NCBI GenBank assembly: GCA_027922465.2
Contig: BQMF02000327.1
Span: forward strand, 248,001 to 312,000
Length of the DNA stretch: 64,000 nt
Reading direction: 5' to 3'
Origin: Turritopsis dohrnii
Lineage: Eukaryota; Cnidaria; Hydrozoa; Anthoathecata; Oceaniidae
This document shows positions 32,091-43,118 of the stretch, one piece after another (position 1 is the first letter of the stretch; each line of letters begins with the position of its first letter). The position numbers and the translations under genes were made by a program. The notes beneath the pieces are model-generated. The model saw only the letters and a list, made by a program, of their open reading frames with translations, was not told where the DNA came from and did not search any database.

Positions 32091-34560
32091 TCATTCTGAA
32101 TCTGACAACACTTCCACTGCATCTGCATTTGATTGCCACTCTGGGTCTGCTGAATATCCAGCTTCTGTTGCAGGCTGTTCAAAGTGCTTTCCTTGCTGAA
32201 GGCGCGTTTGTTTCGTCATCGCTTGTCTCAACTTCTGTGTCCGCTTCGTTTCCTGATGTTCGAGACAAAACTCTCTTATTGCTCTTCTCATTCTTTCGGC
32301 TTCATCAGTGATGAGGTAGTAACTTGCCTGTGAACCACTTAGGAGTCAAATGTTTAACCTTCTCTTCGTAATTTCAGACGCATTGCCTTAGATCTGGCCT
32401 TGAAACATTTTTTTCAAACAGCGTAGCCATGTAAAGCATATCAAGTTTACACGTTTCAACTCTTCATCTATGGATTGCGGGTCGGCTGGAATCGCTGCGG
32501 ATGATTTTGGCTTCAAATTTTTGTAAATGCGAATTCTTGTCACAACATAGTTTTCATTAGGTTTCCCGCTATACATAACTTGTTTGTACAAACACCTTTG
32601 CATCACCCAAGACTCTCTCCGACATATGTTCATTTTTGACCAATCCCTCATTATCTTTTTAAGCAACTTGACCATTCCGATATTATATTTGTACTAGCCG
32701 CCAAGGCGGCGTCGCTCGCCGCCCATGTCCACCTTCAGCCTGCGTTGGGTTCACAAAAAATAAAATTAAGGATTTGGCAATAATAAGTGTGCCCATGTTG
32801 TAGAGCTCGAAAAACTGATCAAAAAAATGTATGGGATCGTTTTGCTACGACCAACCGTTACGGAGATATTTTTGATCAAAATTTTGATGACGTCATAGAC
32901 CCGTCCCCAAAAAAAATTAGACCCAAATTTTTCGTCACTCTATGGCCTGCATCGCGGACCCCAAAAAACGTCAGTTATCCCTATTGGTTACCGAGATAAT
33001 TTTTCCTAAACGTCGCATTCGATTAGGGTCTCAATACAATGGTTTCACACTGACGTCGCACAAAATAAAATAAAATAATCACTCTCACAACTCAATCTAC
33101 CATTTTGCGTGTGACTTACAAACAAACAAACGCACAAACAAACAGAGAATCGGCTATTAATATATAGATGCAGTTGTATCGCAACTTGTGACAGCATGCA
33201 TCTGTTGTAGAGCACAGCAAATTTTGGAGCCAAACTTTTCAATGACTTTTCGAATTTTAACGAATTTTTTACTGTCGTTGCGCATAAACCATCTTCCTCT
33301 GGTTCGCACATCTGCACGGCATGAACTAGCAATACAAAAACATCAGTGTCCTTGGCAACGACTATTGTGTTTACAACATCTTCAGTGTTTACATGCAATG
33401 TCATTCTAGTGTCTGCCTCTTCGTGATTGAATCTTGGTAAGAGTTCTATATTGCTTCTTGAAATTCTCCATGCTTCGTCTTTAGAAGTTATTATAAGCGG
33501 AATTTTCAGAATTTTTCTCCCCTCTGCACTTTGAAAGAATTTAGTAGCCATTCAAATTAGGTTCTCTTTGTTTGCATCATTATTGAAAAACTCTTGCCAG
33601 CTCTTACCTTGGGGCATTTTTTGCTCTACACTTTCTACATTCACATGCCTTGAAGATTCTCCTCTCTTCTCTCTTGTACTCGCTTTTGTGCTATTTTCTA
33701 AATACTGGTCGTTGACGATTTCTAGTAGTATTGCCTTTGCGCCTTGAGGGGGGTTGGCATATTGAAGAACACTCTTGAACCAAGCTTCGTACGCTTCTTT
33801 AGATTTGATGTAACGAAACAAGGCCATTCCATCAATGATCCATCTTGCGTTTTCTGGCGGTGCTTCAACAAGTGAATTTGACTCCTTGATCATAAAATTG
33901 CTAAGTACAGCTTTACCTCCTTGTCGCAGTGTACCGTTAGGAGTAGCAAGGCTAACAGGTTTGGTGGTGATTGGATACGCGAATGCTTCTTCAACAGATG
34001 CAGCTTTTCCAACCAGTAGCCCAAAAGCTTGACGATCTTCTTTTAATAATGAGACTGCTTTTGGTGTTCTCTTGGGTTTCTCAATACCAGTCTGCATCTC
34101 AAGCCTCTTAATAGGTGAAAAAACTCTCTTTACCATCGACAAGACGATTCTTCGTGAATTCTCTGAACCGTTCATTTCCAGTTTAAGGAGCATTCAGAAC
34201 ATCATTAATCGACTTCACGTCCACCTCGGTGTCAGTGCATATCAATTTGGCTCGTCCATCTGAAAATGGGTTAACCTTATATGCTCTTAGCTTTTCTTTG
34301 AAAGAGTGCACATTCCTGTGGTGATTGGTTTTTCCAGAATCTGTTAGTTCTTTATGAGTAGATGAGGTATTGATTCTGAATTTTTCTTTCATAGCTGTCC
34401 CCAGCTTTGCATGAATGTGCATTGCCTGGACCCATTTGTTAGTAATGTCTACGTTTCTGCTATAGCCAGATCTAAATGGTCCGGCTGTTCCTTTAGTTTC
34501 TTTAGTTTTGGCTTCATATGTTTGATGGGGGATAACACATCGCCTTGATAATTCATTAAC
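32091..34560 (-). pseudogene. FEN/XPG-like nuclease family protein (HEEADTR family), copy A
   Basis: Pieces read in order on the minus strand. A basic N-terminal region (34560-34183) is followed by 34193-33552 with ATPNGTLRQGGKAVLSN, WIIDGMALFRYI, LLEIVNDQYLENSTKA and MPQGKSWQEFFNN. Next, 33551-33169 has PRFNHEEADTRMTLHV and VVAKDTDVFVLLVHA, and in an adjacent frame HAVTSCDTTA. The C-terminal part 32675-32091 ends AVEVLSDSE. The spacing of Asp/Glu motifs (IID, VND, HEEAD, DTD, CD) parallels the acidic residues of FEN1/XPG nucleases; that homology is my inference. A TGA after KENLI, a frameshift and a Helitron-like insertion make it non-functional. Similar proteins are abundant in cnidarian and fish genomes. 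Confidence 0.65.
32694..33168 (-). mobile_element. Helitron-like element (GC-hairpin family) inside the nuclease gene
   Basis: On the minus strand it runs from TCTATATATTAATAGCC (after A) to GCCGCCTTGGCGGCTAG (before T), 475 bp. It splits the nuclease frame just after the CDTTA motif; the frame resumes with YKYNIGMVKLLKK. Copy B lacks the element. No ORF with motifs inside. Confidence 0.78.
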
Positions 34561-36591
34561 GGTTACTACAAAGATACTCTCGCTATTGCATTCTCACACA
34601 ACGTAGAAATGAAACTGCTGAGTCAGCATCAAATTCTGACCAAAATTGAGGGGTTACATGTCACAAATAGTCGAAAATTAGCGAATTACATTTATTTGCA
34701 AGGTTTTCCTAGTCCTTTTCTACGACGTCTTCAAAATTTTTAAGGACCTAAGAAACCTCATGACCAAATTTTCAGGCATATGTTTTTATACAATTCTTGT
34801 TCCATTTTGAAAGATCTTTCAATTGATGTATAATAATGTGACTTAAAATTTTTACTGACCGTAATTTATGACGTAATCTATCACGTGACAAACGGGCAGT
34901 TCCAAAAAATTCACCTGGAAGACTTTGGTAGTCTAAGGTCTCCTCTACCAACTTCCATTGAGAAAATAAACATTACGCAGAATGTCAGATTGTTAAGCTA
35001 TATGTCCTGTCTATTAGTTTGTGAGAAGGAGGTAAATCCTTGTATGTGTGACGTCAATTGAATTCAGGATACCTTCAAACAAACACTTCTTATGTTTTGT
35101 TACCAGTACTGAAAATACATGTATATTTACATGAATTTTACTTTTCTTGTCATAATTCGACCCAAATGATTTCACAGCGCATGCGCGAAACATGCGACCG
35201 AACCGAATTTAAAGGATTATATCTTGCGAACTTTTTTGAAAAATTAAAAAAAACTGTGCAAGTTCATTTGAAACGTACTTTAGAGCATTGGAAAACGGGA
35301 TCGATTAGCTGAACTTTTAATGATTAGGAAAATCAACCGATTACAAGGCAAACCTGATAATTAGATATAAACCATGACCTTACTGGGAGTTAAAGTGAAT
35401 TTAATGATTTCTACAAAAAACTTATCTAGTTTTATAGGATTCGGTCAATTTACATCAGTAAGAATTTTATGATACTGAGAAAATACTGCAAGGATAGTTA
35501 AAAAATACAAGACGCGAATGTCATTAATATTTTAATGACTCCGTATTTTTTTGTTGAGCACATCATCAAATGTATCAGTGTTAAAGGTAATTTCGTCATA
35601 ACAAAAGTGAATCTTTATTCTTTCTCATCGGTTTTACAAGAAAATAATGGCAGAACAATGTAATTCAACAGAAAATTCGCTGAGCTAAAGTTTTTTCACA
35701 GCAAGATTGTATAATCAAATTTTCATACAGATTTACAAAAGAACGAAGTAAAATCTGTCAAAAGTATTTTCATTCAAATACAACCAAAAATCAATGACAT
35801 GCCTATTCAGTTTTCGTTTGACACCATCACATCATTTTGCTGTATATTAACGCACCCAGTTATTGTATTGATAAACTTTTGGAAGTTTCGCAATGTTTTG
35901 GTAAAATTCAATCCACCCAAAGACCCATGATATATATGAGACATTTTAAGTCCGCTATTGCTTGCAAGTCATCGGACATAAGAACCAACCTTTCAAGGGA
36001 TGATTTCCCAAGAACACCAAGTTATTTATCTACTTACTTTCAACTAATCATGCCCTTTTTCCTGAAATAATTGACATATATATCTGCACACAATCACCAA
36101 ATCAACCTTCAAAATCTATTTGCGTTATGGTGTCTTTTGAGTAAAACTAAATATTACTAAATCTGAATTACTACTTCAATACAGAAATATTTACTAACAA
36201 ATATATGTGGAACACTTCGAACCAAGAAAGAGATCTCTTTTATAAACAGGCTTTCTTTTTTAAAATGTGTCTTGTATTATCTTCAACTCGTCATATTCTG
36301 TAATTGGGTTTTCCATTACAAAAATGATTCTATCGATCAAACTTTCTTTTATTAAATCAACCTTTAAAATCTTTAAAAGTGTACTTTCTGATGGAGAAAA
36401 AAGTTATTCTCATTATGAAGGGACTGAGTACTCAATTTGTGGATGTCCCGATTACCAACCTCGAAGACAGGGTTTCTTACCTTATCGATATGAGTTCGAG
36501 CTTGTCTCGATTACGAATAAATTTTGAAAGGTCATTGGAATTCAACTGCGTTTTAACTTCTCTATGAGTCTATTGGAATCTTTTGGTCATA

Positions 36592-37811
36592 ATGGCGGTG
36601 AAGTGGCCGGTCGTGTCTCAGTTGTTGTGGCTTATAATCTATTCTGTGCTGATTTCTTTGGTTTTCCTACAAGTACACAAGAAGAGTTTCTGTACAAACG
36701 ATGGCATAAGTCTTACGCTATAAGCTGAAGATCTGTATGAATGCGAGGGCTATACTTATTCATCGTTATTTGTACATAAGAAGAGGTACAGAAACTTCCA
36801 ACCTAAGTCTTTGTTGTGTTTACTGCTGATAATCTGTGGAGATGTGGAATCTTGCCCTGGCCCGCAGAATACAATGGAGTTTTTATCAAGCAAGACTGGT
36901 ATGCATATTTACCATCAGAATATTAGAGGTTTGCTACCTAACTTTGGAAAAATTCAGACGTTTTTTGCGAGAAATAAAAATATTGGAATATTAACATTAT
37001 CGGAAACACATTTTCTTTCTCATGGCTACAATGATAACACTGAGTTGTATGATATTCCGGGGTACATGTTCATAAATCGTGGCAGAGTAAATGGAACGCA
37101 TGGTGGAGTCGCAATGTATATTTCAGAGAAAATTAAGTGGAAGCGACGGGAAGATCTGGAGAAGTCAGAAGTTGAAGGTATGTTTATAGAAGTACTTCAA
37201 TTAAAGGGGAAAAGTTTTCTAGTCGGCAGCTTTTATCGACCCCCGGAAGGATCAGAATATCTTCATCAAAATTTCAACAAAATATTTGATGAGATGTTAA
37301 CTGCCATTAACGGAACATCTTTGGAAACAATAATCCTTGGAGACTTACTATTTGAAAAACTATTTGAAAAGAAAACTATTTGAAAAGAACTTGTTGCAAA
37401 AACTTAAAAGATATCATACGTCTTCATGGATTTGATCAATTGATTAAGTCACCAACGAGAGTAACAAAAGATACGAGTACGTTAATCGATGTTATATTAA
37501 GTAACAACGAACATGTAATTTCAGCTGCTGATGTCGCTCCGCTAAGTCTTAGTGATCACGATTTAGTAGGATGTGTCAGAAAGATAAACCATCAAACTTT
37601 CACGTATAGAACCATTATTTGTCGAAATTTCTCCAAATATCAACCCAAAGCATTAAAAGACGAGTTGATGTTACAAAATTGGGACATTATTTATACCAGG
37701 AGTGACGTAAATCAAGCATGGACTTTATCTAAGGACATTCTTACTCACGTGTTTAACAATCAGGCACCTAAAATTGCGAAACGAGTAAGGGAAGATTTTG
37801 TCCTTGGCTAA
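36592..37811 (+). pseudogene. LINE signal-peptide/2A-like N-terminus and AP endonuclease
   Basis: From ATG 36592 a hydrophobic stretch (QLLWLIIYSVLISLVFLQV) is followed by an in-frame TAA at 36721. The same frame continues to FQPKSLLCLLLIICGDVESC-PGP at 36838-36864, a 2A-like motif in which the conserved Asn before PGP is Cys. AP-endonuclease motifs follow: IYHQNIRGLLPNF, LSETHF, GGVAMYI, VGSFYRPPEG, IILGD. A triple CTATTTGAAAA slippage at 37350-37390 shifts the frame and removes the Asn of GDxN. Frame 37380-37811 continues to the SDHD motif (LSLSDHDLVG). The endonuclease nicks target DNA to prime reverse transcription; here it is inactivated. Confidence 0.82.
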
Positions 37812-38470
37812 CCGCTGACCTTAAGAGTCATATAAACAAGAAATATCAGTTACTACGTAAAGCTCGGAAATCAAATAAGAATGAGGATTGGAACGTGTTT
37901 AAAAATGCCAAAAACCAATGTAACAATTTGGTTCGAAAAGCTAAAAGGATTTATCATCACAACCTTTTAAATGAAAATCGTAGTAACCCTCGAAAATTCT
38001 GGAAGTCTATCAAAGCCTTTTATCCTACGAATAAAACGAACACAGAGCCACTGTTTAATGTCTCTGATACGGAACATGTTAACAAAGTTAACACATTTTG
38101 TAGCTTCTTCAGTAATGTTGCTAGTTATTTGAAATCTCGTTCCCTACCGCTGTTAGACTTTACTTGGCGATTATCATCTAATAAGCTCCCTAAAACACTC
38201 AAGACTTTCGATTTTAGTTACGTCAGTAAAATCTTTGTTTTAAAAGAATTAAACTCTTCAAAGCGGCACAAGGCAACAGGATTTGACGACTTACCTGCAA
38301 ATTTGATAAAGGATGGCGCAGAAGAAATTGCTGGACCGCTAACATACATTATAAATCTTTCTTTGAAATCTGGTGTTGTCCCTGGTGATTGGAAGACAGC
38401 TTTGATAAAACCTTTGCATAAGTCTGGTGATAAGGACAGTGCTGATAATTACAGACCAATTTCTATCTTG
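37812..38470 (+). pseudogene. LINE reverse transcriptase, N-terminal part
   Basis: After a stop at about 37809, frame 37895-38470 gives the EN-RT linker (CNNLVRKAKRIYHHNLLNEN, NPRKFWKSIKAFYP) and the first RT motifs (KATGFDDLPANLIKDGA; LSLKSGVVPGDWKTALIKPL; HKSGDKDSADNYRPISIL). It is cut at YRPISIL by the Penelope-like insertion. Sequence after 38470 in this frame belongs to that insertion. Confidence 0.85.
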
Positions 38471-38662
38471 TTCGGTAAAAACATTGTGTAGTTTAAAATG
38501 ATAAAACATCAAGCCAACAATGTAATTTTATTATTATAAGCAATTTATTTCGAAGTTATACTTCATCTTCAGGTTAAAAAGTAACTATAAAAAACAGTAA
38601 AACTGCTGAATAAAATATACTATTACACATCACATATCAACATCTATCTACAATATATACAG

Positions 38663-40241
38663 CTAAATTTTAATGATTAATTCACGGCTTCTGTATTCAT
38701 CTTTTGTATTTAATGTTGGTTTTATTTCCCGAATGAGTAATGCCTCTAATGTCATTAGATTGTATTCTGACTTAATTGACTTTGCTATTATTTCCGCATG
38801 ATCGATCGACAACTCTACGTTACACATTTGAAAATGATGACCGACGGCTTTGTACTTATGCTCTTTAACACGGGTTAGCAAATGTCGGGTAGTTTGCCCG
38901 ACATAACACGATAGACATCGCGAACATGTAATTTTATAAACCAAACCGCTTTGCATAGACTTTTCCACGGGTTCTTTCAGCGATGGTAGAACTCTTTTAA
39001 TTTTCCGAATTGTAGAAACAATTTGGCACGGTACATCAATGCGTTTTAACGAGCGTTCGAATTTCTCTGTGACTTTTCCTCTATATTGAAGAAAAACGAG
39101 TTTTTTCTTCTCAGTTTCCTCTTCTTTAACTTCTCCATCTTCAGTAGCAGGTCTTGGTTGATAAATCTTGTCTATAGTCTTTTTGATGATTTCTTCATAA
39201 AATGATGGAGGATATTGGTTGTTTTCAAGGAGGGTTTTCGCTTTGACCAAACTTTGATGAAAGTTCTCCCATGTGCTACATGCATAGTGAATTTTATATA
39301 TAAGGCCGGTAACTACAGAGCGTTTATACTTAATAGGAGCCAGGGAGTGGAAATTCATGGTCAGCCCAGTGTCTGTAGCTTTCCTGTACCACGTTGATGT
39401 TAAGTGCTCTCCTCGATGTATGATTCGCATATCCAGGAATGGAATGCTACCATTTTGCTCTCTTTCCATGGTGAACTTAAGATTGGGATGGTAGTTGTTG
39501 ATCTCCACCAGTTTTTCTTCAATTTTTTCTTTGTTAATTTCTCTAATGATATCATCCATATAGCGGGAATACAGTTTTGCTTCACCCTTTATATCTGTGT
39601 CGTACTTACTGAGCCAACCATTAGCTATACTTGGGGCTGGTGGGCTTCCCATAGCTAATCCGTCCTTTTGTCTATAATAACCATCATGTGTTAAAAATAA
39701 CACATCACAGCTGCTGACGCGTGCTAATTGAATGAATGTTTCCTTTGATACCGGTGGCTTTTTGTAGTTGTTGGAGTATAGCAAGTCTGCACAGTATAAT
39801 ATTGCCTCTTCAACCGGCACATTTGTATACAGTGACGAAACGTCAAAACTTATTATTTCCTCCTCTTTCTGTAGATGTATATCCTTCAAACTTTGTGATA
39901 TACACTGTGTTGATGAATTTATTTGGCATTCTTTTACTTCTGAGAGCGAATCTGCTACTTGTTTAGCTACCCGATAATACGCCGAACCGGGCATCGACAG
40001 GACGGGTCTAAGTGGTGTTGATTGTTTGTGCACATTCGCCGTGCCATATAGTCTGGGTGGTTGACTTCCAGTTGGTTTTAGCCAGTCGAATAGATTTTCA
40101 GTTATTTTGTTCTGATTCTTCATGCCCCTTAGAATATTCATTATCCTCTCCTCCTCCTTCAGCAATGGGTGTTTCTCGTTCCTTCGCGTTTTCGTATACT
40201 TTTCAAACTGTGGAAGGTGAATGATATCATCGAGTTTTTGG
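38663..40241 (-). CDS. Penelope-like RT + GIY-YIG endonuclease, longer copy
   Basis: The open frame actually extends upstream of the first ATG (40165) to the junction at about 40241 (KLDDIIHLPQFEKYTKTRRN). RT motifs: SFDVSSLYTNVPVEEAI, DGLAMGSPPAPSIANGWL and the catalytic YSRYMDDII. Then come TSTWYRKATDTGLTMNFHS and IYKIHYACSTWENFHQ. The C-terminus has the GIY-YIG nuclease signature VYKITCSRCLSCYVGQTTR with R..EH following. The enzyme reverse-transcribes its own RNA; the nuclease nicks target DNA. 5'-truncated, otherwise no stops, hence young. Confidence 0.93.
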
Positions 40242-40245
40242 TTGG

Positions 40246-41440
40246 AATAATAAGTTTTAACGTTTCGTCACTGTATACAAATGTGCCGGTTGAAGAGGCA
40301 ATATTATACTGTGCAGACTTGCTATACTCCAACAACTACAAAAAGCCACCGGTATCAAAGGAAACATTCATTCAATTAGCACGCGTCAGCAGCTGTGATG
40401 TGTTATTTTTAACACATGATGGTTATTATAGACAAAAGGACGGATTAGCTATGGGAAGCCCACCAGCCCCAAGTATAGCTAATGGTTGGCTCAGTAAGTA
40501 CGACACAGATATAAAGGGTGAAGCAAAACTGTATTCCCGCTATATGGATGATATCATTAGAGAAATTAACAAAGAAAAAATTGAAGAAAAACTGGTGGAG
40601 ATCAACAACTACCATCCCAATCTTAAGTTCACCATGGAAAGAGAGCAAAATGGTAGCATTCCATTCCTGGATATGCGAATCATACATCGAGGAGAGCACT
40701 TAACATCAACGTGGTACAGGAAAGCTACAGACACTGGGCTGACCATGAATTTCCACTCCCTGGCTCCTATTAAGTATAAACGCTCTGTAGTTACCGGCCT
40801 TATATATAAAATTCACTATGCATGTAGCACATGGGAGAACTTTCATCAAAGTTTGGTCAAAGCGAAAACCCTCCTTGAAAACAACCAATATCCTCCATCA
40901 TTTTATGAAGAAATCATCAAAAAGACTATAGACAAGATTTATCAACCAAGACCTGCTACTGAAGATGGAGAAGTTAAAGAAGAGGAAACTGAGAAGAAAA
41001 AACTCGTTTTTCTTCAATATAGAGGAAAAGTCACAGAGAAATTCGAACGCTCGTTAAAACGCATTGATGTACCGTGCCAAATTGTCTCTACAATTCGGAA
41101 AATTAAAAGAGTTCTACCATCGCTGAAAGAACCCGTGGAAAAGTCTATGCAAAGCGGTTTGGTTTATAAAATTACATGTTCGCGATGTCTATCGTGTTAT
41201 GTCGGGCAAACTACCCGACATTTGCTAACCCGTGTTAAAGAGCATAAGTACAAAGCCGTCGGTCATCATTTTCAAATGTGTAACGTAGAGTTGTCGATCG
41301 ATCATGCGGAAATAATAGCAAAGTCAATTAAGTCAGAATACAATCTAATGACATTAGAGGCATTACTCATTCGGGAAATAAAACCAACATTAAATACAAA
41401 AGATGAATACAGAAGCCGTGAATTAATCATTAAAATTTAG
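40246..41440 (+). CDS. Penelope-like RT + GIY-YIG endonuclease, second (shorter) copy
   Basis: Identical to the left copy from SSLYTNVP onward, except Asn for Asp at the preceding residue (FNVSSLY versus FDVSSLY). That Asp belongs to a conserved RT metal-binding motif, so this copy probably lacks polymerase activity. YMDD and the GIY-YIG domain are intact. The in-frame start at 40169 lies in the antisense of the other copy and is not a natural start. Confidence 0.9.
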
Positions 41441-41611
41441 CTGTATATATTGTAGATAGATGTTGATATGTGATGTGTAATAGTATATTTTATTCAGCAG
41501 TTTTACTGTTTTTATAGTTACTTTTTAACCTGAAGATGAAGTATAACTTCGAAATATATTGCTTATAATAATAAAATTACATTGTTGGCTTGATGTTTTA
41601 TAATTTCTATC

Positions 41612-42807
41612 TTGCCTGTTATATCTAAAATCCTTGAAAAGGCCGTACATGGGCAATTAATCGACTACCTGGAAACAAACGATTTACTCAACGACAAACA
41701 GTTTGAATATCGCAAAGGGAGATCAACCGAGCTCGCTACAACGTTGCTTCTCGACAATGTAAGAAAAGCCGGTGATAAAGGAAAGTTAACTAGTGCTGTT
41801 TTTATTGATTTATCGAAGGCATTTGATACCTTAGGCCATGCTACTATCCTGACGAAACTTCAAATTTACGGTATCAAAGACGTCACTCTGGAATGGTTTT
41901 CTGATTATTTATTTGGACGAACGCAAGTAGTATGCATGGACAGCAAGTTATCCGAACGCTTCCCTGTAAATTGTGGTGTCCCCCAGGGGTCTATTCTGGG
42001 GCCTCTCCTCTTTTTAATTTTCTTTAATGATTTTCCGGATATTTTAAAACATGCAAGTGCAGTTCAATTTGCTGATGACACGGTGATCTATGTTTCAAGC
42101 AGTGATATTTGTGAAATTGAAAGATGGCTAAATGGCGATTTAAAACGTGTCTCAATGTACCTCAGAACCAATGAACTTGTCATCAACTTAAAAATGAAAA
42201 CGACTAAATAAAGCGTCAAAACCACTTGAATTGTTTTACGATCATCTTCAAATTCCAGTCACTACTTCGTATAAATACTTTGGTACATTACTTGATCCAT
42301 CTCTGACATTAAACAATCAGTTCGATAAAATGTACAAGAGTGCGTCATCAAAATTAAAATTGCTGTCGAAATTACCTTACTGAGGAAGCAACGAAGTGTG
42401 TTTGCCGATCTATTATACAACCTGGTATGCGATACAACAGTCTCTGTTACTTGTGCTTATCAAAAACCCAGATGGAAAAGCTAAAATCGTTCGATCTACG
42501 AGTTAAATCTTTGGCAGGTCTGGATGCAAATTCAGCCAACTTATTTTACAGACACGCAGTCAAGTTGGTTAAAAAATGCGTCGACGGAACTGTATGTTCA
42601 AATTTTAAAGAGTATTTTAATTTTAATATACATACGAAAGAAACAAGGAATCAAAGTTGCTTCCTACAGGTTCCTAGGGTGAAACTTGAGTTCGCTAAGT
42701 CGGGTTTCTTCTTCCAGGGAATTAGAATTTTTAACTCCTTACCAGTGGTAATACGGCAGAGTGGACCTGATTTTACTAGGAAATTGAATTTATATGAGTT
42801 TGAATAG
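41612..42807 (+). pseudogene. LINE reverse transcriptase, C-terminal part
   Basis: Continues the split RT directly after the 13-bp duplication: PVISKILEKAVHGQLIDYL, GRSTELATTLLLDNV, VFIDLSKAFDTLGH, VPQGSILGPLLFLIFFNDF and the catalytic QFADDTVIYVSS. A stop follows at 42209 (KTTK). The C-terminal domain reappears in another frame at 42427-42807 (QMEKLKSFDLRVKSLAGLDA; IRIFNSLPVVIR). Frameshifts between 42209 and 42427 disable the copy. Confidence 0.87.
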
Positions 42808-43118
42808 ATGTTTTTTTAACCATTTAAATAGTGCGGACTCTTCGCTTGACCTTTGCTTGTGTATTTCTCATGTGCTCTTTTACTTTTTTCTTTATTCTGT
42901 GTACGCAGCTTTCCTTTTGTGCTCTCTGCTTATCCAGTCCACTTGTTTTTATTTTTATTTGATTTATTGTATATATTTACTAATTTTTAGATTGTATATT
43001 TTAAATTGTGTGATTGTTTATACACAGGACGTATGTTAATAGCAGTCTTTATGACTGAAATACTTTATCCTGTATAAACATTCAGAATAAATAAAACAAA
43101 TAAATAAATAAGTAAATT

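Larger units (their letters stand above)
31669..36572 (-). mobile_element. Large FEN-like-nuclease repeat, copy A (left part)
   Basis: Homology with copy B begins at GCCACCTTTCTGATG (31669 versus 58464) and runs collinearly to 36572. It continues after a 6.5-kb LINE insertion at 43119-43274, and after two Helitron-like insertions at about 44494-45277. Total shared length is at least 5.8 kb. Coding material is on the minus strand. Terminal inverted repeats were not found because copy B leaves the window. It may be a transposon or a dispersed segmental duplication. Confidence 0.7.
38471..41601. mobile_element. Penelope-like element as a head-to-head inverted pair
   Basis: The insertion is flanked by a perfect 13-bp duplication AATTTCTATCTTG (38458-38470 and 41602-41614). 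Arms 38501-39857 (minus) and 40246-41601 (plus) are inverted copies about 1.36 kb long with only a handful of differences. The 388-bp centre belongs to the longer left copy. Both copies are truncated at their 5' ends and joined at 40245/40246; their 3' ends face outward. The left edge has an extra 30 bp (TTCGGTAAAAACATTG...) not present on the right. Confidence 0.93.
36573..43118 (+). mobile_element. CR1-like LINE inserted in copy A, itself split by a Penelope-like pair
   Basis: Copy B reads CTCTATGAGTCTATTGATTCTTG at 63058-63080. In copy A the same sequence is split after CTATTG by 6.5 kb and resumes as ATTGATTCTTG, giving a target duplication of about 4 bp (ATTG). The insert carries AP endonuclease and RT frames and ends in an AATAAATAAA-type tail, typical of CR1/L2-group LINEs. 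Coding frames are broken. A 3.1-kb Penelope-like insertion lies at 38471-41601. Confidence 0.85.

Noticed and set aside
40169..40245. N-terminal 26 residues of the plus-strand Penelope-like frame
   Set aside because: They are antisense of the left copy's coding sequence, read through the junction.
41500..41570. Hammerhead-ribozyme-like CTGAAGATGA...CGAAAT near the Penelope-like 3' end
   Set aside because: The core differs from CTGATGA by extra bases and I could not form the three stems; kept only as a family-typical motif.
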